A DNA stretch of 64,000 bases from Desulfobacteraceae bacterium UBA5616 (GCA_002423615.1 DIKO01000098.1:42382-106381), one strand, 5' to 3'; shown: positions 43,563-53,223, counted from the first letter of the stretch. Numbers and translations: made by a program. Notes: generated by a model from the letters alone, not told the origin.

Positions 43563-44222
43563 ATGGACGGTTCTGAGAAACAATATTTGATTGATGACCT
43601 GAAGCTGGGGGAATCCTGGCGACTTTTTAAAATTATGGGAGAATTCGTAGACGGCGTGGAAGAACTGCATGATTTAGGCCCTGCCGTCAGTATTTTCGGG
43701 TCCGCCAGGATTAAATCCGAAGATCCGGTTTATCACAAGGCCTATCGGATCGCTTCCCTTTTTGCCCGGGAGAAATTCGCCATCATCACCGGAGGAGGGG
43801 GAGGCGTTATGGAAGCGGCCAATAAAGGGGCTGCCGATGTGGAGGGGATGTCCGTAGGCCTGAATATCCGTCTGCCCTTTGAGCAGATACCCAACCGGTA
43901 TTCCAATAAAAAACTCGAATTCAAGTACTTTTTCATTCGAAAAGTGATGTTCATTAAATACGCAGCCGCCTACATCGCTCTTCCCGGCGGATTCGGCACC
44001 CTGGATGAATTGTTCGAGGTGGTGACCCTGGTCCAGACCCGCCGGATTAAAACCTCTCCCATTATTCTCGTGGGGAGTGATTACTGGGGCGGGATGATCG
44101 ACTGGATCAAGGCTCGGTTGCTCGACAATAGAATGATATCCGCCCCTGATCTGGATATCCTCCAGGTCATGGATGACCCGGAAGAAATTCTCAAACGGGT
44201 GAAGAAGCTGGTGACCGTTTAA
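43563..44222 (+). CDS. LOG-family (TIGR00730-type) nucleotide hydrolase
   Basis: A 219-residue Rossmann-like protein of the LOG group, once misnamed lysine decarboxylase. It has the ITGGGGGVMEAANKGA loop and the PGGFGTLDELFE motif that holds the nucleotide and catalytic Glu. Known members cleave nucleoside monophosphates to base and ribose-5-phosphate. The exact substrate is unknown. AAGGAG precedes the ATG. Monocistronic as far as seen. Confidence 0.9.
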   Translation: MDGSEKQYLIDDLKLGESWRLFKIMGEFVDGVEELHDLGPAVSIFGSARIKSEDPVYHKAYRIASLFAREKFAIITGGGGGVMEAANKGAADVEGMSVGLNIRLPFEQIPNRYSNKKLEFKYFFIRKVMFIKYAAAYIALPGGFGTLDELFEVVTLVQTRRIKTSPIILVGSDYWGGMIDWIKARLLDNRMISAPDLDILQVMDDPEEILKRVKKLVTV

Positions 44223-44371
44223 AAAACTTTCGGTATGAATTCGCGCGTTCGCCGGAATGACGGATTTTGGACCAAGCTATTTAAACTCAGCAGATTTCGT
44301 TGTGATCAGGATTCTGCTCGCATAAGCCCGGTTTTAGGAGAATACCCACCGTTATCCTATAGGAAAATGCA

Positions 44372-45415
44372 ATGCGTTTATTATTGATCTATCTGTTTAC
44401 AGCGTTGGTCTTCTCTTTCCTGTGCTCGCTTCTGGAATCGGCACTTTTGTCGGTTACGCCGGGTTTTATGGGCGCTTACGAAAAAAAAGCGCCCAAATCC
44501 GGTCGCCTGCTGCGAAAGCTGAAGAAGAACATCGACCGCCCGCTGGCCGCCATCCTGAGTCTCAACACCTTGGCGCATACGGTTGGAGCGGCCGGTGTCG
44601 GTGCTCAATCCATGGTTCTCTTCGGCAGCGATTACGTAGCGGTCACCTCCGCCGTATTAACCCTTCTCATACTAATCCTGACGGAAATTATTCCCAAAAC
44701 CATCGGCGCGCTGTATTGGCGGGATCTGGCTACGTTTACGGCCCGAACCGTGCAGAGCATGATTTTCCTGCTCTATCCTCTGGTCCTTCTCTGTATGACC
44801 CTGACCCGGTTGATATCCAGGGGCAAAACAGCACATAGTTTCAGCCGCGAAGAGTTCCAGGCCATTGCCGATATCGGCATCAAGGAGGGAAAGTTTCGTG
44901 AGGAGGAATCGCGCATCATCAAGAACTTGTTTTTAATGAGAAAATTAAGAGGGGAGGATATCATGACACCCCGGACCGTCATGTTCACGATGCCCGCAGG
45001 GATGACGGTCGGAGAGGCGATCAAAATACCTGACATTAAGTTTTCGAGGATTCCGATTTATCAGGATGATCCTGATGACATCGTCGGGTTTGTTCTGAAA
45101 GGAGATATCTACCTGGAAGCTTCGCGCGGCAACCAGGCCAAACCCCTCATTACCCTGCGAAGGGATTTACCGGCGGTTCCGGAAACGGTTCCACTGATCC
45201 AATTGTTTGAACGATTTTTGAAACAACGGCAGCAGGCTATGCTCATGGTGGATGAGCACGGTGGCGTGGCCGGTGTTTTAACCATGGAAGATATTATTGA
45301 AACCCTGCTCGGCATCGAAATCATGGATGAGACGGACACGGTTGCCGATATGCGGGCTTTGGCCAGGCAGCAATGGCTTAAACGCGCCCGCTCATTGGGG
45401 ATTGTCATCGAATAG
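44372..45415 (+). CDS. DUF21 (CNNM) membrane protein with CBS domains
   Basis: A 347-residue membrane protein of the CNNM/CorB group. The N-terminal DUF21 region has about four hydrophobic segments (about 1-24, 58-75, 85-105, 120-142) and the TEIIPKTIGALYWRDLA motif of CNNM proteins. Two CBS domains follow: GEDIMTPRTVMFTMPAGMTV, and the second with MLMVDEHGGVAGVLTMEDII. The C-terminal CorC/HlyC domain is missing. Likely involved in Mg2+ or other divalent ion export; substrate unknown. Confidence 0.88.
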   Translation: MRLLLIYLFTALVFSFLCSLLESALLSVTPGFMGAYEKKAPKSGRLLRKLKKNIDRPLAAILSLNTLAHTVGAAGVGAQSMVLFGSDYVAVTSAVLTLLILILTEIIPKTIGALYWRDLATFTARTVQSMIFLLYPLVLLCMTLTRLISRGKTAHSFSREEFQAIADIGIKEGKFREEESRIIKNLFLMRKLRGEDIMTPRTVMFTMPAGMTVGEAIKIPDIKFSRIPIYQDDPDDIVGFVLKGDIYLEASRGNQAKPLITLRRDLPAVPETVPLIQLFERFLKQRQQAMLMVDEHGGVAGVLTMEDIIETLLGIEIMDETDTVADMRALARQQWLKRARSLGIVIE

Positions 45416-45417
45416 GG

Positions 45418-46305
45418 TTAAGGGACTTTCAAAAAGTCCAGAAAAGCCTCTCCCAGGGGGGACAGGCTTCTCAGTTTGTTGCGGGTCACAAAAAAGCTCC
45501 GCATCAGATTCAGTCCATCGATTTTAAGGGCTTTCAATTTTCCGGTTTTAATTTCCTCGGCCACGGAGATGATGGAGAGAACCGACACCCCCACCTTTTG
45601 TTTGATGCCCTGGATCACGGAAATGGTCGATCCCATCTCAGCCGTAATTTTCAGTTCATCCACACTGTGCCCTGTTTCCCCAAGACTTTTGTTGAAGGAC
45701 TTCAATGTCCCCGATCCTTTTTCCCGGATAATAAAGGGTTCTACAACCAGAAGATCAAAACTGATATGTCTGGTATCGGCCCATTTATGATCGGACGGCA
45801 CCACTATCGCCATCTCATCGTCAATCAATTTTGTCTGGACAATTTTTTTGTTGTCGGTACCCGCCCCCACAATCGCAAGTTCCAGGTCCCCCTCTAAAAT
45901 TTCCCCGATGATACTCTCCGTATCCCCGACTTTTAATGAAACGATCACATCCGGATATTGTCTGGAGAACTCCCCGATAATCCCGGGAAGAATAAACCCC
46001 GCGGGGATGGTGCTGCCGCCGATGGAAAGGCGGCCTTTCATTTTACCCTGAAACTGCGACATGACCGTCTCGGTTTCATCCCGCAGGGTTAAGAGCTTTC
46101 GGGCATACCGGTAGAGCAGATTCCCCGCCTTGGTGGGGAGGGCCTCCTTGCCCAACCGGTCGATCAACAGGCATCCGAAATGTTCCTCGAGGTCCTTGAC
46201 ATGACTGCTGACCGTCGGCTGAGACAGATGAACCGCATCCCCCGCTTTTGAAAAACTCTTCAACTCCACGACCTTGCAAAAAATTTTAAGCTGCCATAAA
46301 TCCAT
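45418..46305 (-). CDS. LysR-type transcriptional regulator
   Basis: A 295-residue LTTR. The winged helix at the N-terminus reads LKIFCKVVELKSFSKAGDAV and SQPTVSSHVKDLEEHFG, followed by the LysR effector domain (GRLSIGGSTIPAGFILPGII onward). Its sequence resembles the CysL/CysB-like group common in anaerobes, but the effector is unknown. It is transcribed away from the GalT-like gene, with a 244-base gap between them, and LTTRs often regulate the divergent neighbour (inference). Confidence 0.92.
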   Translation of the reverse strand: MDLWQLKIFCKVVELKSFSKAGDAVHLSQPTVSSHVKDLEEHFGCLLIDRLGKEALPTKAGNLLYRYARKLLTLRDETETVMSQFQGKMKGRLSIGGSTIPAGFILPGIIGEFSRQYPDVIVSLKVGDTESIIGEILEGDLELAIVGAGTDNKKIVQTKLIDDEMAIVVPSDHKWADTRHISFDLLVVEPFIIREKGSGTLKSFNKSLGETGHSVDELKITAEMGSTISVIQGIKQKVGVSVLSIISVAEEIKTGKLKALKIDGLNLMRSFFVTRNKLRSLSPLGEAFLDFLKVP

Positions 46306-46549
46306 AATATCGCCTTTAACCGTACATGACCTTTTAGTATTTATTTCATCAATAACTTTATTTAAAAAAATCTATGGCAAGTCCGGGGTTGTGTCAAATG
46401 AATTTCAACCCGGACCCACTTTTTACCGGTGGAAATCCCTCAAAATGGGCTTGAATTTACGGCCATGGTGTGCGATCTATGGACCATTATCCCCATCGGC
46501 GGCATAAGGGATTTTTGGATGGAAATCACTGAAATATATGGAGGACAGA

Positions 46550-47572
46550 ATGGAGGCGTTATTTCAAAAAAGGAAATCCGAATCCGTATTGCTCGATTTC
46601 ACATCGGAATTTAAGGAAAAATCCATTCCCCTGGAAGTCAGAACAGATCTCTTTACCGGATGCGTTTCCCGGATCCTCAAATTCCGGAACAAACTTCCCG
46701 AAAGCAGGCCGGACAATGATGCCATCGAAAAATCCAAAAGCACCTGCCCCTTCTGTCCCGGGCACAGGGACCTGTTTACACCTAAATTCCCACCATCCAT
46801 CGCCCCCGAAGGAAGAATTCAGTTCGGAAATGCCGTTGTCCTGCCCAATGCTTTTCCCTACAGCCGCTATTGCGGGGTCACCCTGTTTTCCGACGAGCAT
46901 TTTCTCTCCCTCGACCGGTTCACCCCGCAAATGCTTCATGACGCATTTCAGGCAGGGGTTATGTATATCGACCGCGTCAAAGCTTCCGATCCCGAGGTTA
47001 AAACCGCTTCCATCAACTGGAATTATCTGATGAGCGCCGGGGGAGGGCTTTATCATCCCCACTTACAGGTGGTGGTCAACCGGCAGCCATCTCATTTTCA
47101 TCAGCACCTGATGGATCAATCCAGGGCTTATGGACTGGAAAGCGGCAAGAATTACTGGCAAGGTCTTTTGGCTTATGAAAAAAAGCTACAGGAGCGCTAC
47201 CTCTTTTCCGAAGGAAAAATAGAATTTCTCTCCGTATTCAGCCCAAAAGGAATGTTTGGAGAAGTTCTGGCCCTGTTCACCGGCATGACATCCCTTACCG
47301 CCATCGGCGATGCGGAATGGGCGGCTTTTCAGAACGGGCTTTCGAGGATTTTACGCAGTTTTCACCGAATGAACCTGAACAGCCTCAACATGACCCTTCT
47401 CCTCAACCTTTCGCCCTGCGAGGATTTCGAGATCCAGGCACGGATAACCCCCAGAATGAGCATGCCTCCCTGGGGAACCAGCGATGTGAATTATTTTGAA
47501 AAGGGGCATAACGAAATTATTGTTGTACTGCCCCCTGAAACGCTTGGAGAGGAAATCAGAAATTCCGGATAG
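46550..47572 (+). CDS. GalT/HIT-superfamily nucleotidyltransferase-like protein
   Basis: A 340-residue protein related to galactose-1-phosphate uridylyltransferase. It has the zinc-type CPFCPGH motif (about 67-73) and YHPHLQVVV, the HxHxQ-type active-site histidine motif, plus late regions typical of the second GalT half. No other galactose genes are close, so the sugar or nucleotide substrate is open. A different nucleotidyl or adenylyl transfer (for instance of the Ap4A phosphorylase type) is possible. The ATG at 46550 with GGAGG is preferred over 46538. Confidence 0.75.
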   Translation: MEALFQKRKSESVLLDFTSEFKEKSIPLEVRTDLFTGCVSRILKFRNKLPESRPDNDAIEKSKSTCPFCPGHRDLFTPKFPPSIAPEGRIQFGNAVVLPNAFPYSRYCGVTLFSDEHFLSLDRFTPQMLHDAFQAGVMYIDRVKASDPEVKTASINWNYLMSAGGGLYHPHLQVVVNRQPSHFHQHLMDQSRAYGLESGKNYWQGLLAYEKKLQERYLFSEGKIEFLSVFSPKGMFGEVLALFTGMTSLTAIGDAEWAAFQNGLSRILRSFHRMNLNSLNMTLLLNLSPCEDFEIQARITPRMSMPPWGTSDVNYFEKGHNEIIVVLPPETLGEEIRNSG

Positions 47573-47616
47573 AGCGGTAAAACAAAATCACCGGGGAATT
47601 TAAAGGACATTCAACA

Positions 47617-47647
47617 GCCGTCCCGGCGCTGACATTCCCGGGACGGC
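47617..47647. terminator. Hairpin between the GalT-like and AOR genes
   Basis: A 10-base perfect GC-rich stem (47617-47626 with 47638-47647) and 11-base loop lie between converging genes. There is no T tract, so it is a possible rather than proven terminator. Confidence 0.5.
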
Positions 47648-47659
47648 CGATTCATGATG

Positions 47660-49366
47660 CTACAGGACTTTCAGGCTATCCAGCTGGTCCCAGATTTTTG
47701 CCATTTCCTCGGGTTTCACCCCGAACACCTGGCCCAGGGGGGCCGCCGCCTCGTTCCGGACAAATTCCGGGTCCGGCTCGTTCAGGGTATGGAACCCCGA
47801 TTTTTTATTGAATTCGACCTCATCTCTCAGGGTCTCCCGCCCCAAGCGGATCAGATCCTCAATACAAAAGCCCGTGCCGTAACGGGCATTGACCAGGTCT
47901 TTTAAAAATTCGAGGGTTTTCTTTTTATCCACCGGAGTGGCGAAATAGCAATACCCCAATGCATCTCTCGCGGCAGAAAAAATCTGCTCCCCCAGGGACC
48001 GTTCCACGGCTCCATCATTGTTCATGAAGTCGCCCCCATAGCAAAGCCCGGCAGTATGGTCGGCGCCCATGGGACTGGTGGCGTAAGTCACCCCGGTACC
48101 TTTTCCAACCCTCGGATCATGGGCCGGGATGGCCTGGCCCTTAAATGCGGGAATGCGTTTCACTCCCAGGGCATTGCATGTGGAAACCACCCCATTGGCA
48201 AGAATATTGCCGAATTCCGTTCCTTTTTCGATCTCCTCCAGAAGCCCTCGGACGCCGGTGACATCCCCCATCTTGATTTTCCCGGCACTGGCGGCGACCC
48301 CCATGGCTGCGCCGCATTCGATGCAGTCGATCCCGATTTCATCGCAGGCCCGGTCAAATTCAGCCACCGCGTCCGGGTCCGTAATCCCCAGGTTGGTTCC
48401 CAGAAGGGCCGTGGCCTCGTATTCATAGCTTGCCGTCAGGTATTTGCCTTGGGCATCATGGTACACAACGGAGCATTTTACCACGCAGCCCGGCATGCAG
48501 GCATCCATTTTACCGCCTCTTCCCTTGTTCACCGCATCGATCCCCTGTCCGGTGATGGGGGAGACATCCAGAGGATCGCTGCCGTAGTTGAATACCGGCA
48601 TGCTGCCGATGTCTCTTAACATCTTGGACGAGCAGGCGGAACCATAGGCGCTGAACATCTTGATCATGGGATCCGTTGGAAGGTATTGGACCCAGTCCTT
48701 AAGGACGGCTCTGAATGCTTCCCTGTCGCTCAGCTGAACCACGGGAGCCCCGCTGTCGTCCACCACAACCGCCTTCATGCCCTTGGCGCCCAGGACTGCC
48801 CCGACGCCCCCCCTTGCCGCATGCCGGGAGGAATGACCGTCCTTGTCCGTAAAGTCAACGGCGGCGCTTTTTAACTTCCTTTCGCCGATGACGCCGATGG
48901 AGATAATCGAGGATTTGGCGTCAAATTTCCGGTGAAGCTTCTCCACCAGGGCATAATTTCGCATTCCCCTGTATTCCTCGGCGCTCTCAATGGAGGCGCC
49001 GTTTTTGGACAGGTGAAGCAGATGCATCTTCCCGTCCCTGGGGGCCCCTTCAACAATGACGACACGAATTCCCAGCTTATCCAGTTTCTGGGCCGTCGGT
49101 CCTCCGGCGTTGGCCTCTTTGATACCGTGGGTCAACGGGCTCTTGGCCCCCACGGAAATCCTTCCGCATGACGGCGCCATGGTTCCTGCCAGGGGGCCGG
49201 TGGCAATAATCAATTTTGCATCAGGACCTAAAGCATCGGTTTCAGGCGGCACTTCCGCTTTCAAAATTTTAGCGGTCAATCCCCGGCCGCCAAGGGTCTT
49301 CCATTCTTCCGGCAAATCCTGGAATGTTGCCGTTAAATCCGTCATGTTCACCCTCAGAATTCTCAT
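47660..49366 (-). CDS. Aldehyde:ferredoxin oxidoreductase (tungsten family)
   Basis: A 568-residue AOR-family enzyme. Members hold a tungsten or molybdenum bis-pterin and one [4Fe-4S] cluster and oxidise aldehydes with ferredoxin. Seen here: GGRGLTAKIL, APSCGRISVGAKSPLTHG, the RHAARGGVGAVLGAKGMKAV stretch, cluster cysteines C290, C294, C298 (DACMPGCVVKC) and a late Cys in GTGFCIEDLIRLG. Cytoplasmic, no signal peptide. AAAGGAG precedes the ATG. Which aldehyde is used is unknown. It is alone, with no partner Fe-S subunit beside it. Confidence 0.92.
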   Translation of the reverse strand: MRILRVNMTDLTATFQDLPEEWKTLGGRGLTAKILKAEVPPETDALGPDAKLIIATGPLAGTMAPSCGRISVGAKSPLTHGIKEANAGGPTAQKLDKLGIRVVIVEGAPRDGKMHLLHLSKNGASIESAEEYRGMRNYALVEKLHRKFDAKSSIISIGVIGERKLKSAAVDFTDKDGHSSRHAARGGVGAVLGAKGMKAVVVDDSGAPVVQLSDREAFRAVLKDWVQYLPTDPMIKMFSAYGSACSSKMLRDIGSMPVFNYGSDPLDVSPITGQGIDAVNKGRGGKMDACMPGCVVKCSVVYHDAQGKYLTASYEYEATALLGTNLGITDPDAVAEFDRACDEIGIDCIECGAAMGVAASAGKIKMGDVTGVRGLLEEIEKGTEFGNILANGVVSTCNALGVKRIPAFKGQAIPAHDPRVGKGTGVTYATSPMGADHTAGLCYGGDFMNNDGAVERSLGEQIFSAARDALGYCYFATPVDKKKTLEFLKDLVNARYGTGFCIEDLIRLGRETLRDEVEFNKKSGFHTLNEPDPEFVRNEAAAPLGQVFGVKPEEMAKIWDQLDSLKVL

Positions 49367-49524
49367 AACCGGCTCCTTTCATCTGGACCCTTCGAGTTTA
49401 TTTTTTCCCGGCCTGTATCGTTAGCCTTCTTTTAAACACCCTGGAAAAAGTACCGCCGGGACAAATTCCCCTTCGTAATTCGGGCAGAGCATTTTGTATT
49501 TCAGAAAAAACGCCGATTTTGCGG

Positions 49525-51792
49525 TTAAACACAAACCCTGTAAACCTGATCGATATCCGTATGACCTTCAATGACCTTATGGATACCATCCATTCTCAGG
49601 GTCCGCATTCCATCCTCTATGGCGATTGTTCTGATTTTTTCCATCGACTTGCCTTGTTTTATGGCCACCTTTATGGGTTCGGTCGCGGTCAGCAGTTCAT
49701 GAATCGCCATGCGGCCCAGATAACCCGTTTTGTCGCAAGTTTTACACCCCATGCGTTTCATCAGAAAAAAATTTTCCGAGTACGTTTTCAGCTCGTCATT
49801 TGCATAATTCTCTTCACCGTAGGCCGACACGAGCTCGTCATATACCTGTTTCTCAGGATGGTAGGATTCCTTACAGTGGTTGCAGAGCTTCCGGGTCAGA
49901 CGCTGGGCGAGAACGCCCAACAGTGCGTCGGCGAAATTGTACGGATCCATTCCCATTTCGATGAGGCGCACCACCGTTTCCGGGGCGCTGTTGGTATGAA
50001 GGGTGCTGAGAACAAGGTGGCCGGTCAATGAAGCCTCAATGGCAATTTTGGCTGTTTCCTCATCCCGCATCTCCCCAATCATGATGATATCCGGATCGGC
50101 CCTTAGAAAGGAACGAAGGGCTTCCTGAAAACTGAACCCGATTTTCGGGTTGACCTGGACCTGCCGTAAGCCTTCCTGGGTAATTTCAACCGGGTCTTCG
50201 GCCGTCCAGATTTTTCGATCGGGTTTGTTCAGATGGTGCAGCGCCGAATGAAGGCTGGTGGTCTTGCCGGACCCGGTGGGCCCGACACATAAGATAATGC
50301 CGTAAGGCTTTGTAATGATGTCCCGAAATTTTGTGAGGTTCTTGTTGGAAAACCCCATTTCGTTCAGGGTAAAGGGCCTGGATGAGGAAAGGATTCTCAA
50401 TACCGCATCTTCCTGGTCTCCAACGGTGGGGGTCGTTTCCAGGCGGTATTCAATTTTTTTACGGTCCATCCGTAAAACGATCTTACCGCTCTGGGGCTTT
50501 CTTCGCTCCGCGATATCCAGATTGGCCATGATTTTGATTCTGGAAATAACGGCCCTTTTAAAGGCAGATGGAATCTGGTGTTCTATGCGGCAATCCCCGT
50601 CGATTCGATAACGGACCTGCAACGTCCCCCTTGCCCCCGACCTTGGTTCCAGATGGATATCCGAAGCCCTGTTTTGATAGGCATTGATTAGGATGCCGTT
50701 GACGAATTTGATGACCTGGGAATCCGATTCGTTGATCTGAGAATCTTCCAGATCCTCTTCGATATCGATATGTCCCTGGTTCATTCCCTCAAGGAGCTCA
50801 TCCATGGATTCCTCGACGCGATGAAAATACTTCTCGGTGGCCGAGGTAATCTGATCACTGGTGGCGGCTACCAGTTCCACTTTGCGGTTGGTATTAAACC
50901 GCAATATTTCGCTGATGGTATGGTCCGTCGGGTCTGATGTGGCCACCACGATACTCTTGTCATCAGCTTCGAGGGGCATCACCTGAAGACGGTCTATCAT
51001 GGCGAGAGACAATACGTTTAAAGCCGCCTGGGAAGGAACGATATCCATCAGGTTGACGAATTTCATTCTGAACTTGGCGGCAAGCGCCATCAGCAGTTGC
51101 TCTTCCGTTATGTCCCCGTTTTCAATCAGGAGTGTCCCGATCCGTTTTTTCTTTCCAGCCTCCTGGCTTTCAAGGGCCCTCTGGACCTGCTCCCTGGTTA
51201 CCAGCCCGGCGGAAATCAACAGCTCACCGACCCTCACCTGCTTGCCATGAATGTTTTTTTTCATGACGCTCTGGATAGCATTATCAACCGTTTCCTGGGA
51301 CAAACGATTGTTCTCGGCTATGATTTCGCCGATTCTCAGATTCCTCAATCTTTTCTGCTCTATCAGAACTTTATCGATTTCGGCATCTGAGACATAACCG
51401 CTTTCCTTTAAAATTTCCCCCAGGGACCTGTCCCGCCGACGTGCCCTGACCCCGCCAATGGTAAAAAATATCAGGTTGTACGGGCTGCTTTTCTTTACCG
51501 GGACACCCAGAAATCCTCTTTTATGGACATTGTTTTTGGGAATAAATACCTGGTATCGTTCTCCGTCAAGGGTTTCCACCTCCTCGATTTCTTCATGCTT
51601 CAGTTCCCTGGGAATTTCGGTTTTGCCTTTCATCATGACGCAGCACAGATCCTTTAATTCAATTGTGGTGCGCTTATTTTCTTTTTCCGATAAAATAACG
51701 TCGATCCTGTCCTCTCCGGGGTTGAATGTACCGATCAGGAAGGAATCGTTCTTTCGGCCGTCCGTAAACTTAAGGGTGATGGGTTGGGTCAA
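49525..51792 (-). CDS. PilB/GspE-type secretion ATPase with MshEN repeats
   Basis: A 755-residue motor ATPase of type IV pilus or type II secretion. Residues 1-105 are an unassigned beta-rich domain. Residues 122-240 hold tandem MshEN-like repeats (SLGEILKESGYVSDAEIDKV; RIGEIIAENNRLS; VRVGELLISAGLVTREQVQ; RIGTLLIENGDITEEQL), which in relatives bind c-di-GMP. The ATPase domain has Walker A GPTGSGKTT (504-512), DPDIIMIGEMRDEETA and LSTLHTNSAPETVVRL, and a four-Cys zinc motif (C637, C640 and CKTC near 680). The start is a TTG after GAGGA. No pilin or secretin genes are near. Confidence 0.9.
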   Translation of the reverse strand: MTQPITLKFTDGRKNDSFLIGTFNPGEDRIDVILSEKENKRTTIELKDLCCVMMKGKTEIPRELKHEEIEEVETLDGERYQVFIPKNNVHKRGFLGVPVKKSSPYNLIFFTIGGVRARRRDRSLGEILKESGYVSDAEIDKVLIEQKRLRNLRIGEIIAENNRLSQETVDNAIQSVMKKNIHGKQVRVGELLISAGLVTREQVQRALESQEAGKKKRIGTLLIENGDITEEQLLMALAAKFRMKFVNLMDIVPSQAALNVLSLAMIDRLQVMPLEADDKSIVVATSDPTDHTISEILRFNTNRKVELVAATSDQITSATEKYFHRVEESMDELLEGMNQGHIDIEEDLEDSQINESDSQVIKFVNGILINAYQNRASDIHLEPRSGARGTLQVRYRIDGDCRIEHQIPSAFKRAVISRIKIMANLDIAERRKPQSGKIVLRMDRKKIEYRLETTPTVGDQEDAVLRILSSSRPFTLNEMGFSNKNLTKFRDIITKPYGIILCVGPTGSGKTTSLHSALHHLNKPDRKIWTAEDPVEITQEGLRQVQVNPKIGFSFQEALRSFLRADPDIIMIGEMRDEETAKIAIEASLTGHLVLSTLHTNSAPETVVRLIEMGMDPYNFADALLGVLAQRLTRKLCNHCKESYHPEKQVYDELVSAYGEENYANDELKTYSENFFLMKRMGCKTCDKTGYLGRMAIHELLTATEPIKVAIKQGKSMEKIRTIAIEDGMRTLRMDGIHKVIEGHTDIDQVYRVCV

Positions 51793-52106
51793 GGTTAATC
51801 CTCATCATATAACATTACAGTTGGGTTTCGATTGTCCGCCAAATACGCTGCAATTTCCGGCGGAGCCCGGCATAATGGCTTTATTTTATAAACTTTTGTT
51901 TACTAAAATCCGCACAGGCTGTCAAATCAAAAGCCGATCCATTTTCCACATCTCTTTCTGAGAAAGGAGTTTCCCCGTGTCAACGGATTCCCAATCCCTT
52001 AAGCGATTGCCTGGAGGATCGCCCTGTGTTATTCTGATCCAAACTGAAAAATGTATTTTACCCGTTTCGCACGACAAAAATTGATCTCCGGTTGGATGAA
52101 ATTTTT
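51793..52106. other. Divergent intergenic gap
   Basis: A 314-base gap between the ATPase gene (-) and the S51-like gene (+). It is AT-rich around 51880-51910 and probably carries promoters for both neighbours, but no box pair stood out. I see no open reading frame of note and no hairpin. Confidence 0.4.
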
Positions 52107-53177
52107 ATGGCCAATGATGCACATCTCTCGGTGGGAAGCGTAACCCTGATCGGGTCCGGAGAAATGTCCCCCGGCATGAGCAAGATCCACCGATCCTTGA
52201 TGTCTGCCATCAAGGATCCCTTGAAACCGGTGTTTATCGATACCCCCGCAGGATTTCAGCCGAATGTCCGGCAGATTTCAGAAAAAGCCGTTCAATATTT
52301 CAAAAAACATTTCGGGGTGAATCTGACCATCGCATCCTTCAGATCCGCATCAGAGGCCTCGGAAGAGGAAACACGCAGAGCCCTTGCCGCCCTGAAAGAT
52401 GCCAATTATATTTTTGCAGGGCCCGGCAGCCCGACCTATGCCGTCCGGAACTGGGAAAACAGCTTGATTATCAAGGCGATACGCTCCCGGTTAAGCCAGG
52501 GGGCGCATCTCGTCTTTGCCAGTGCGGCCTCAATCGCCATTGGGGCGTTTGCCCTGCCGGTTTATGAGATTTACAAGGTCGGGGATTCGCCGAGATGGGC
52601 CAACGGGCTGAATTTCCTTGAGCCCTTTGGCTATGAACCCGTCATCATGCCTCACTGGGACAATAAGGAAGGAGGCGCCCATGATACCCGTTTCTGTTAC
52701 ATGGGGGAGGCGCGCTTCAAACGACTTGAAGATCAGTTACCCGATGACGCCTGTATTATTGGAATTGATGAATACACTGCTTTAAAAATGGATCTTTCCC
52801 AAAAACAGGGGATGGTGATGGGTGCCGGGAAGGTCACCCTTAAAAGAAGAAACACGGAAATTCATTTCTCCGCCGGCGAGCTCTTTGATTTAACGTATTT
52901 GGAAAAAAATGGCGGAAGAATTTCCATTCATAACCCTGAGGGCACTGCCAGGTCTTCTCTTAATTCGTCTGATTCACCATTTCCCGAATCCCCGGAGCCG
53001 GCTGATGGGTCATCCATTGAGATTCCACGTCCGGTGGTCGATTTTCTCGTTCAAATTCGTTCGCAGGCAAGAAAGGAAGGAAAATGGGGGCTTGCCGACG
53101 AAATCCGCGACAAATTGACGGGGTGGGGTGTTATTCTCCGGGATGGACCCTCTGAAACAACATGGGAAAAGGGCTGA
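52107..53177 (+). CDS. S51-like (cyanophycinase-type) protein with CysRS-like C-terminal tail
   Basis: A fusion of about 356 residues. The first 260 residues resemble the peptidase S51/class I glutamine amidotransferase fold: VTLIGSGEMSPGMSKIH, VFIDTPAGFQPN, YIFAGPGSPTYAVRNW and an elbow FASAASIAIGA, where the family has G-x-S-A-G; the Ser is kept but both Gly are Ala. After a Ser/Pro-rich linker the last 50 residues (PVVDFLVQIRSQARKEGKWG, then LADEIRDKLTGWGVILRDGP and TTW) match the extreme C-terminus of cysteinyl-tRNA synthetase. Activity unknown. The ATG at 52107 is preferred over a TTG at 52092. Confidence 0.82.
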   Translation: MANDAHLSVGSVTLIGSGEMSPGMSKIHRSLMSAIKDPLKPVFIDTPAGFQPNVRQISEKAVQYFKKHFGVNLTIASFRSASEASEEETRRALAALKDANYIFAGPGSPTYAVRNWENSLIIKAIRSRLSQGAHLVFASAASIAIGAFALPVYEIYKVGDSPRWANGLNFLEPFGYEPVIMPHWDNKEGGAHDTRFCYMGEARFKRLEDQLPDDACIIGIDEYTALKMDLSQKQGMVMGAGKVTLKRRNTEIHFSAGELFDLTYLEKNGGRISIHNPEGTARSSLNSSDSPFPESPEPADGSSIEIPRPVVDFLVQIRSQARKEGKWGLADEIRDKLTGWGVILRDGPSETTWEKG

Positions 53178-53223
53178 CCTGTTCCGGTTTCAACCCTTTC
53201 CCCAATTTTTACCTTTTCTGTCT

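Noticed and set aside
44240..44266. A REP-like palindromic stretch (GCGCGTTCGCCGGAATGACGG)
   Set aside because: It resembles dispersed proteobacterial repeats, but no second copy was noticed in the window, so it is not called.
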